This document shows positions 43,661-50,283 of a DNA stretch of 64,000 nt, piece after piece. Under the pieces are notes generated by a model. That model ran no database searches, was not told the origin of the DNA, and was given only the letters and a program-made list of their open reading frames with translations. Source of the stretch: Gilvimarinus chinensis DSM 19667 (GTDB lineage Bacteria; Pseudomonadota; Gammaproteobacteria; Pseudomonadales; Cellvibrionaceae); the NCBI RefSeq assembly GCF_000377745.1, contig NZ_KB898706.1:1015955-1079954 (forward strand), given 5' to 3'. The translations under genes and the position numbers were made by a program. The first letter of the stretch is position 1; every line of letters starts with the position of its first letter.

Positions 43661-44249
43661 TTTATTACGCCACGGTGAATGTGAAGGTGGGCAAATTTTT
43701 CGCGGTCACACCGACGTTGCCCTAACCGAACACGGTTGGCAACAAATGAATGCCGGTCTGGAGCAGCTGACAGCTAACTGGCAGAGTATTGTCAGTTCAC
43801 CGCTACAGCGCTGCCGCCTGTTTGCCGAACAGCTGAGCAGTAAAACCCAGTTGCCCTTAACCATTGAGCCCGCGTTTAAAGAAATTAATTACGGCGAATG
43901 GGAAGGCCAGTTGATAGAAAGTGTTTGGCGTGATCGCGAAGAACAAGTGCTGGCGTGGAGTCGTGACCCGGAAAAAAATGGCCCGCCGGACGGCGAGGCG
44001 TTTCATCATTTTCGTGAGCGTGTATTAAACGCTGTATTGAGTTTAGCCAAGCACGACCAAAAGGAAAAAACCCTACTGATTACTCACGGCGGTGTCATCA
44101 AACTGTTGTTGAGCATCGCCAATCAACAACCACCGGCGTGGATGATGCAGCTAAAAGCCGGTTACGGTTTCAGTGCCTCGCTGTCCTTGAAGCAGGGGCA
44201 ATTATCGGTGTTGTACCCTCAAGAGAGCGACTATGTTTACTCAAGCTAA
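43650..44249 (+). CDS. cobC: Alpha-ribazole-5'-phosphate phosphatase, CobC-type histidine phosphatase
   Basis: A phosphoglycerate-mutase-superfamily phosphatase removing phosphate in the last part of B12 assembly. The start is likely GTG 43650 (VQIDLLRHGECEGG), after GGGAGTCTCC and overlapping cobT by 11 bases; an ATG at 43632 is an alternative. The catalytic RHGE is at residues 6-9. IVSSPLQRCRLFAEQL, INYGEWEGQ and TLLITHGGVIKLLLSIA (second His) complete the active site. At 199 residues it has the usual CobC length. It overlaps cobS by 17 bases. Confidence 0.9.
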   Translation: MQIDLLRHGECEGGQIFRGHTDVALTEHGWQQMNAGLEQLTANWQSIVSSPLQRCRLFAEQLSSKTQLPLTIEPAFKEINYGEWEGQLIESVWRDREEQVLAWSRDPEKNGPPDGEAFHHFRERVLNAVLSLAKHDQKEKTLLITHGGVIKLLLSIANQQPPAWMMQLKAGYGFSASLSLKQGQLSVLYPQESDYVYSS

Positions 44250-45006
44250 GCAGGCGTTTTTATTTGCACTGGTGTTTTTAACCCGCCTGCCCGTCGGTCG
44301 CTGGATGCAAAAACCCGGCGCTCATACATCCACTCAGGCGGTGTATTTTTATCCTGCGGTGGGGGTGGTGATAGGTATTCTTTTGGCCGCGTTCTCGGTT
44401 GCGCTGTCGGGGTTGGGTGATTTTTTAAACGCGGCTTTGGTGCTGGCGTTATGGGTTGGGGTTACCGGGGCACTCCATTTAGATGGCCTTGCCGATTGCA
44501 TAGACGCTTACTACGCTGGCCATAAATGCGTGGATGCCGAGCAACGGCGCGAGCGAATTTTACACGTTATGCACGACCCCAACTGTGGCGCGGTGGCGTT
44601 AGTGTCTCTGGTGTTGTTGCTGTTGGTTAAGTTTTCTGCGCTGGCGAGCATGGCCACCAGCTGGCAAATGGTCGCTGCACTGATTATCGCCCCAGTGATT
44701 GCCCGCACCGCGATATTGCCTTTTGTTGCATTGTCCGAATACGCCCGTTACGAAGGTAAAGTGCCGGATAATCTGGCCACCAATAGCCAGCGCTTGTGGT
44801 TAATTACTCTGCTGATGTCGGCATTGGCGGTGTTAACGCTGGGCTTGGTGAGCGCCACTATTGTTGTAGCGGCGGTGGCGGCGTTGCTGGTGTATTGGCG
44901 CGCGCTATGGCAGCAACAAATTGGCGGGTACACCGGCGACTGTTTAGGCGCGCTGGTGGAATTAACAGAGACCTTGGTGCTGATTACATTGGTGGCCGTG
45001 TGGTAA
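44233..45006 (+). CDS. cobS: Adenosylcobinamide-GDP ribazoletransferase (cobalamin synthase, CobS)
   Basis: CobS joins AdoCbi-GDP with alpha-ribazole (phosphate) in the inner membrane. The 257-residue protein has about six helices. The N-terminus ALVFLTRLPVG, the metal-binding LHLDGLADCIDAYYAGH (DGLAD), REGRIL-like RRERILHVMHDPNCGAVAL and GYTGDCLGALVELTETLVLI are the family's signatures. The ATG at 44233 lies inside the end of cobC, and the stop overlaps the GTG start of cbiB, indicating tight translational coupling. Confidence 0.95.
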   Translation: MFTQAKQAFLFALVFLTRLPVGRWMQKPGAHTSTQAVYFYPAVGVVIGILLAAFSVALSGLGDFLNAALVLALWVGVTGALHLDGLADCIDAYYAGHKCVDAEQRRERILHVMHDPNCGAVALVSLVLLLLVKFSALASMATSWQMVAALIIAPVIARTAILPFVALSEYARYEGKVPDNLATNSQRLWLITLLMSALAVLTLGLVSATIVVAAVAALLVYWRALWQQQIGGYTGDCLGALVELTETLVLITLVAVW

Positions 45007-45920
45007 TTGCCTTAGCGCTATTGCTGGGTTTTGTTTTAGATGCCCGTTTTGCCGAGGTGCGCCGCTGGCATCCTTTAGTAGGCTTTGGTGGTTTAGCCAC
45101 ACGCCTGGAGGCAAGACTAAATCGCGGTGCTTATCGTCGCTTACGGGGGTTGTTAGCGGTCTTTGTACTCATTTCTCCTATCAGCTTAGCCGCTGCGGTA
45201 CTCTGGTGGTGGCTGCTTATTACCTCACCTTTTACGGCCATTTTCTGTGGTGCAATCGGGTTGTACTTTGCCCTTGGTGGTAAAAGTTTGCAGTTGCATA
45301 TTGAGCCTGTCATTAAGGCGCTCAACACCAAAGATCTGCAAGCCGCCCGAGAGGCGGTGCAAAAAATTGTCAGCCGTGACTGCCAAGCGCTTGATGCAAA
45401 TCAGGTCGCGTGCGCAGCGACCGAGTCATTGCTGGAAAACACGTCCGATGCGGTTATCGCTCCGCTATTTTGGTTTGCGCTGGCGGGGCTGCCGGGCGTA
45501 ATTCTGTACCGTTTGTCCAACACCCTGGATGCCATGTGGGGCTATCGTTCGGATCGGTTTCTGCAGTTTGGCTGGGCTGCAGCGCGTCTGGATGACGGGC
45601 TAAATATTATACCCGCGCGGCTGTGTGCATTGGCTTTTGCCGCCTGTGGCGACGCCGCTGGGGCGGTTCGAGTCTGGCGCCAGTGCGCGCACCAGTGGGC
45701 CAGCCCCAACGCCGGGCCGGTTATTGCCAGTGGCGCGGGTGCGTTGGGTATTGGTGTGGGGGGCGGTGCTTTTTATCATGGCAAGTGGTGCGCTAAACCC
45801 ATAACGCCTGGCAGGGCGCCGAGTGCTCAAGGCTTACAAGCGGGGCTCCGTTTAGTAGGCCGCGCCAATACGTGTGTGCTGATGTTGCTCGTGCTTTTAT
45901 GCTGGGGTATTTACTCGTGA
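45000..45920 (+). CDS. cbiB: Adenosylcobinamide-phosphate synthase (CbiB/CobD)
   Basis: CbiB attaches (R)-1-amino-2-propanol phosphate to adenosylcobyric acid. The frame is open far upstream, but the family N-terminus VVIALALLLGFVLDARFAEV begins at GTG 45000, overlapping cobS by seven bases; this gives 306 residues. HPLVGFGGLATRLEARLN and VACAATESLLENTSDAVIAP (conserved ESLxENxxD) and LYRLSNTLDAMWGYR are signature sequences. It is an inner-membrane protein with about four to five helices. It ends in GTGA shared with the next gene. Confidence 0.92.
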   Translation: MVIALALLLGFVLDARFAEVRRWHPLVGFGGLATRLEARLNRGAYRRLRGLLAVFVLISPISLAAAVLWWWLLITSPFTAIFCGAIGLYFALGGKSLQLHIEPVIKALNTKDLQAAREAVQKIVSRDCQALDANQVACAATESLLENTSDAVIAPLFWFALAGLPGVILYRLSNTLDAMWGYRSDRFLQFGWAAARLDDGLNIIPARLCALAFAACGDAAGAVRVWRQCAHQWASPNAGPVIASGAGALGIGVGGGAFYHGKWCAKPITPGRAPSAQGLQAGLRLVGRANTCVLMLLVLLCWGIYS

Positions 45921-46960
45921 GCGATGTCTGCGAGCACGGCGGTAACCTGCAAGCCGCGACCGAACGCTTTGGCCTGCCTGCGGGCGGGTGGCAAGATTTA
46001 TCCACGGGTATCAGCCCGTGGGGGTATCCGGTTAGCCAGGTGCCCAGTCACGTGTGGCAACATTTACCGATTGATCGAATCCCGTTAATGAATGCAGCGC
46101 AAAACGTTTACGGGGTAAGCGCCGAGTGTATTTTCCCCGTTCCTGGCACTCAGGCCGCGATTGCGGCAGTGCCGCGTTTTTTGCCGGCGGCGCGAGTGGC
46201 TCTGCCAAGCTGCGGTTATCACGAACATCAATATCACTGGACAAACACTGGCCACACGCCGGTTTTCTATTCAACCGCCGACGAGTTATTGCAGCTAGCC
46301 AAAAACGGCGCAGTTGATCATGTGGTGGTTATTAACCCCAATAACCCGACCGGGCAACGAATTTGTCGCGCTGATTTGCAAAAGGTTTATCAGAGCATTG
46401 CGGGTGTGTTGTTGGTCGATGAAGCTTTTATGGATTTTCAGCCAGAGCACACGATGGCCGCATTCGTGGCGCAGCAACCACGTTTAGTCGTCTTGCGTTC
46501 GGTGGGAAAGTTCTTTGGCCTTGCGGGCATTCGCGTCGGTTTTGTTTTAAGTTGTCATGCACAAATTAAAAACATAAAGCACCTGTTTGAACCCTGGGGG
46601 GTCAGTGGCCCTGCGATGTGGGTGGCAGAGCAGGCGTTATCAGACCGCGATTGGCAGCAAGCGCAACGTCAGCGGATTGATAACACGTTCCAATCGCTGA
46701 CAACGCTTCTTCAAGCTTTTACCGAGCGGCTACCAACTAAAATTACGCTATCTGGTGCAGGGCTTTTTATTTCTTTGGCAGGGCATGAGGCTCTGTTACA
46801 CGCTCTGCATAACGCATTGGCGGCGCGTGGTATCTACACACGCTGGGGCTATCAATGCAGGCGTTCTGCAACGGCGTATTTGCGCTTTGGCTTACCCGAT
46901 GATGATAACGTGCGTTTGCAATCGGCGCTGCACGCCATACAACAGGAATGGAAATTATGA
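45917..46960 (+). CDS. cobD: L-threonine-O-3-phosphate decarboxylase (CobD of Salmonella; CobC of Pseudomonas)
   Basis: This PLP enzyme makes (R)-1-amino-2-propanol phosphate, the linker used by CbiB. The start GTG 45917 overlaps the cbiB stop (GTGA) and gives 347 residues beginning VSDVCEHGGNLQAATERFG, typical of the family. DLSTGISPWGYP, VVVINPNNPTGQRI (substrate-binding NPNNPTG), LLVDEAFMDF (PLP Asp) and VLRSVGKFFGLAGIRVGF (PLP Lys in SVGKFFG) are present. It overlaps btuF by ATGA. Confidence 0.93.
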   Translation: MSDVCEHGGNLQAATERFGLPAGGWQDLSTGISPWGYPVSQVPSHVWQHLPIDRIPLMNAAQNVYGVSAECIFPVPGTQAAIAAVPRFLPAARVALPSCGYHEHQYHWTNTGHTPVFYSTADELLQLAKNGAVDHVVVINPNNPTGQRICRADLQKVYQSIAGVLLVDEAFMDFQPEHTMAAFVAQQPRLVVLRSVGKFFGLAGIRVGFVLSCHAQIKNIKHLFEPWGVSGPAMWVAEQALSDRDWQQAQRQRIDNTFQSLTTLLQAFTERLPTKITLSGAGLFISLAGHEALLHALHNALAARGIYTRWGYQCRRSATAYLRFGLPDDDNVRLQSALHAIQQEWKL

Positions 46961-47829
46961 GAATTGTTTTTTTGTGGCTGGCACTGCTGGCGGGCGTAAA
47001 CGTTTATGCCGATAAAATTGAAGTTGTGGATGCGCGGGGTAAAACGCTTCGCCTGGAGCAACCGGCAGAGCGTATTGTGGCCCTGGCTCCGCACATTGTT
47101 GAAAACGTATACAGCGCCGGGGCGGGCGGCAAATTGGTGGCCGCTGTCAGTTACAGTGATTATCCCCCCGAGGCGCAGCAGCTTCCGCAGGTAGGCAGCT
47201 ACAAAACCGTTAACTACGAAGCGGTGCTGGCGCTAAAGCCAGACTTGGTGCTTGGCTGGGCCTCCGGTAATGGGCCTGACGTAGCGCAGCAATTAGAGCG
47301 TTTGGGGCTTAAGGTGTATGTGGATGAGCTACGCACCATGGAGGACATTGCCGTCGCGGTGCGCACCATTGGCACTTTAGCAGGCACCTCGGAGGTTGCA
47401 GAGCACACAGCGCAACAGTGGTTGCACCGCTACAACACGCTGAAAGCTCGTTATCAGCAAGCAGAACCCGTCAGCGTGTTTTATCAAGTGTGGAATGATC
47501 CCTTGCAGACGCTGAATGGTGAGCACTTGGTCAGCGATGTGATTCGCCTATGCGGTGGGCGCAACGCCTTTGCCGATGCCATTTCTTTAGCGCCAAAAAT
47601 CAATATTGAATCGGTGCTGGCCCGTAACCCGGAGGCGATTGTGGCCAGTGGCATGGGTGAGCAACGCCCAGAGTGGTTAGACGAATGGAAGCAATACCCG
47701 GCCCTTACGGCGGTAGAAAATCAGCATTTGTATTTTGTACCGCCGGATATTATTCAACGCCACACGCTGCGAATTTTAGACGGTGCAGATTTACTGTGCG
47801 AACAGCTTGCCAGGGTCAGGACAGACTAG
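46957..47829 (+). CDS. btuF: Periplasmic cobalamin-binding protein, BtuF-like
   Basis: The 290-residue exported protein (signal peptide to about VYA/DKIEV) belongs to the class III substrate-binding proteins. RIVALAPHIVENVYSAGAG, YPPEAQQLPQVGSYKTVNYEAVLALKPDLVLGW and the long helix region are typical of BtuF. There is no lipobox, so it should be a free periplasmic protein. It delivers B12 to BtuCD. The ATG overlaps the cobD stop, with AGGAAT just upstream, and it is the last gene of the B12 unit, converging with the EamA gene. Confidence 0.92.
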   Translation: MRIVFLWLALLAGVNVYADKIEVVDARGKTLRLEQPAERIVALAPHIVENVYSAGAGGKLVAAVSYSDYPPEAQQLPQVGSYKTVNYEAVLALKPDLVLGWASGNGPDVAQQLERLGLKVYVDELRTMEDIAVAVRTIGTLAGTSEVAEHTAQQWLHRYNTLKARYQQAEPVSVFYQVWNDPLQTLNGEHLVSDVIRLCGGRNAFADAISLAPKINIESVLARNPEAIVASGMGEQRPEWLDEWKQYPALTAVENQHLYFVPPDIIQRHTLRILDGADLLCEQLARVRTD

Positions 47830-47858
47830 CCCTTAAGCTTGCTTTGCACCGAGAGGCA

Positions 47859-48728
47859 TCACAGTTTTTTACGGCACACCCACACAGACAGGGTGATGAT
47901 TAAACCGCCCAGCAGCAATCGGCCCCATTCGGCGTCGCGGCTCCAGAACACAATGTTCACCAAAATTCCGGCGGGAATCAGCAGGTTGTTCATGGTGGCT
48001 AACTGACCGGTATTAACGCGCTTGCTCGCCATGGCCCAGGCCAGGTAACCAAAACCTGAGGCGCCCAGGCCAAGCCACACCAGTACGGACCACTGCACGG
48101 CGGTAGTGGGCACACGCGTCCAATCGGTGAAAAGCAGGGTGCCCAATCCCGACACCAAGGTGGCGCCTAAGAAAAAACAGGCAAAGGTGTGTACCTGCGT
48201 GCGGCTACTGCCAAGCTCTAGCCGTTTATAGCCAACCTGACCGGCGGCAAAACACAGGTTGGCGGCCTGAATTAATAAAAATCCGGTCAGGGCATCGGCG
48301 CTGATATTTTCGTAGCGAATAATCGCCGCACCGGCAACCGCTAGGGCCGAGCCCGCCCACCAGCGCAGGGGAAGGTGTTGGCGGCGTAAAATCAGCTCAT
48401 CAATTAAGGTAATCCACAGCGGTGTAAAAATCGTGAACAGTAAAACCTCAGCAACACTGATATAACTGAAAGCGTGGTAGAGAAACTGGTAGGTAACGCC
48501 TACCTGTAAGGCACCGATACCGGTTAGCATGGCAAGGGTTTTAAATGGCAGTTGCGCGGGACGAAAAAACGGCAACAATAGCGCCAATGCTAAAGACACG
48601 CGAATCAGAACCGCCAGGTAACTGTCGACCTGGCCGCTTAAATAAACGCCAATTAAAGAAAAACTAAACGCCCAAACAATAGTGACAATTGATAAAACCG
48701 CAAGGGCAGGTACAGAATTGAATGGCAT
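47859..48728 (-). CDS. EamA/DMT-family transporter
   Basis: A drug/metabolite-superfamily inner-membrane protein with about 10 helices and two EamA repeats; 289 residues from ATG 48728 (MPFNSVPALAVLSIVTIVWA). A GTG at 48770 would add 14 residues. TIVWAFSFSLIGVYLSGQ is the start of repeat 1; FTIFTPLWITLIDELILRRQ and LLIPAGILVNIVFWSRDAEW represent the conserved middle and final loops of such exporters. It resembles YddG/carboxylate-amino acid exporters. Substrate unknown. Confidence 0.87.
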   Translation of the reverse strand: MPFNSVPALAVLSIVTIVWAFSFSLIGVYLSGQVDSYLAVLIRVSLALALLLPFFRPAQLPFKTLAMLTGIGALQVGVTYQFLYHAFSYISVAEVLLFTIFTPLWITLIDELILRRQHLPLRWWAGSALAVAGAAIIRYENISADALTGFLLIQAANLCFAAGQVGYKRLELGSSRTQVHTFACFFLGATLVSGLGTLLFTDWTRVPTTAVQWSVLVWLGLGASGFGYLAWAMASKRVNTGQLATMNNLLIPAGILVNIVFWSRDAEWGRLLLGGLIITLSVWVCRKKL

Positions 48729-48787
48729 GTTGAGTAAGCAATGAGGGTGATGGGGCGAGGAGTTTAACACAGCGTAGGAACAACACT

Positions 48788-48982
48788 ATGCAACAGCCCA
48801 TTGTTGGCTATCACAAAGATGAAGAAGACCACTGGGTTGCCGAGCTTGCCTGCGGCCATAACCAGCACGTGCGCCATAACCCGCCCTGGGTGGTGCGCGA
48901 TTGGGTCACCACCGAAATGGGGCGTGCGGCTATGTTAGGTTATAAGTTGGAGTGTAAGCTTTGCGATGAACTGAAATGTTGA
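48788..48982 (+). CDS. DUF3565-family small protein
   Basis: A 64-residue cytosolic protein. IVGYHKDEEDHWVAELACGH, NQHVRHNPPW and GYKLECKLCDE contain the conserved His/Cys set (C..H, H, C..C) of DUF3565, which suggests a zinc-binding mini domain. It is common in gammaproteobacteria as a lone gene. It is divergent from the EamA gene and followed by a terminator facing glk. No function is known to me. Confidence 0.85.
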   Translation: MQQPIVGYHKDEEDHWVAELACGHNQHVRHNPPWVVRDWVTTEMGRAAMLGYKLECKLCDELKC

Positions 48983-49005
48983 GCGTGTGGTGACAGTGTT
49001 AGGAA

Positions 49006-49038
49006 AACGCCCGATAACTTGGAATGTCATCGGGCGTT
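49006..49038. terminator. Terminator between DUF3565 gene and glk
   Basis: AACGCCCGAT (49006-49015) pairs with ATCGGGCGTT (49029-49038). On the minus strand TTTCCT follows, so it should end glk transcripts; it can also serve the plus strand. Confidence 0.75.
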
Positions 49039-49051
49039 CAACATGCGCAGG

Positions 49052-50032
49052 TTAAGACTGCAGCGCTTGGGTGGTATCCACCAGCCAGGCGGCGGCACCA
49101 ATCAGTGCGGCTTTGTCATTGGTAACCATGCGCACGGGAATGTCTTCAACGTAACCACGCATAATGCCTTTGTTTAAGTAACGCTTAATAAAGTCGGTTT
49201 GAGGTAGGTAATTGGCAATTTTGGGAACAATGCCGCCGCCTAAGTAAATACCGCCCATGGCGCCCCAGCTTAAGGCTTTATCCCCTGCGACTCCGCCCAA
49301 AATAGCGCAGAAAGTTTGTACCGCTTCTTCGCACAGGGCTTCTTTGTGTTTAATGCCGCGTTCGCTGACATCGGCAGGGGACAAGTCTTCTGCGTCTACC
49401 CCTTTAAGGGCGGCCAGCGACTTATAAATAGAGACCAAACCCTGGCCCGACAGCATGTGCTCAATGGAAACATGCGGATGGTGCTTGCGCATTTCCTGCA
49501 AAATACCGATTTCGGTATCGGTGGTGGGGGCAAAGCTGCAATGCCCGCCTTCGGTGGGAATAATTTTCCAGCCAGTAGAAACCGGGGCAAGCAGTGCAGC
49601 GCCAAAACCGGTGCCGGGGCCCATAACGCCGATGGGCGCGTAGGGGTTGGCATCGGTGCAATACAGGCTCGCGGTATCGCCTTTTTGTAAATGGGGCACG
49701 GCGTAGGCGAGGGCAGAGAAGTCGTTAATGACATCCAGCGCCTGCATGTTCAGCTCATCGCGCAGACGCGAGATGGAGAACTCCCAGTTCAGGTTGGTGA
49801 CTTTTACATGGCCGTCCTGAATCGGCCCCGCGATCGCCAGGCAGGCAAACTTGGGCATGGCGACGCCCGCTTGCTTCACGTAATCGCGAATCATATCGGC
49901 GAGGGTGTCATAGTTGGCGCTTGGCAAGCTGATTTGCTGCTCGGCGTTGTAGCCTTTGTTGTGGCTACAGGCGTTAACCAGTCCAAAACGGCCATTGGTA
50001 CCGCCGATATCGGCAACCAGAATAATACTCAT
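49052..50032 (-). CDS. glk: Glucokinase
   Basis: Glk phosphorylates glucose to glucose-6-phosphate in the cytosol. The 326-residue protein is of the E. coli Glk family. The phosphate-binding MSIILVADIGGTNGRFGL is at the N-terminus, LAIAGPIQDGHVKVTNLNWEFS follows, and the catalytic base Asp lies in VINDFSALAYA; GPGTGFGAALL and GGHCSFAPTTD complete the sugar site. GGAGATGCACCCC precedes the ATG. It is divergent from a GH3 beta-glucosidase, whose product is glucose, with a perfect LacI-type palindrome between them. Confidence 0.95.
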   Translation of the reverse strand: MSIILVADIGGTNGRFGLVNACSHNKGYNAEQQISLPSANYDTLADMIRDYVKQAGVAMPKFACLAIAGPIQDGHVKVTNLNWEFSISRLRDELNMQALDVINDFSALAYAVPHLQKGDTASLYCTDANPYAPIGVMGPGTGFGAALLAPVSTGWKIIPTEGGHCSFAPTTDTEIGILQEMRKHHPHVSIEHMLSGQGLVSIYKSLAALKGVDAEDLSPADVSERGIKHKEALCEEAVQTFCAILGGVAGDKALSWGAMGGIYLGGGIVPKIANYLPQTDFIKRYLNKGIMRGYVEDIPVRMVTNDKAALIGAAAWLVDTTQALQS

Positions 50033-50141
50033 TGGGGTGCATCTCCTCGCGCAGACGTTTTGTTTTATCTTACTTATTCGACAATTAAATGCCCAGAGGT
50101 GGCCATGTTATCGATATAAGTTTGTGAGCAGTCTAGTTTGA

Positions 50142-50159
50142 ATTGACAGCGCTGTCAAT
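50142..50159. promoter_or_regulatory. LacI-family operator between glk and the GH3 gene
   Basis: ATTGACAGCGCTGTCAAT is a perfect 18-bp palindrome with a central GC-CG step typical of LacI-family operators, 110 bases upstream of glk and 125 bases upstream of the GH3 start. It probably co-controls both genes in response to glucose or a gluco-oligosaccharide. Its core GACAGCGCTGTC differs by one base per half-site from the LPMO operator. Confidence 0.7.
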
Positions 50160-50283
50160 AATGGTGTAGTTTGCGCCGCAATTCGCTATGCTAGTGCGCC
50201 TGATATAAGGCGTCTGCCCATAAAAATGCCCAACATAAAAATAGCGACGACAAAACCCTGACAGATACCTTCGGAGGTAAATT

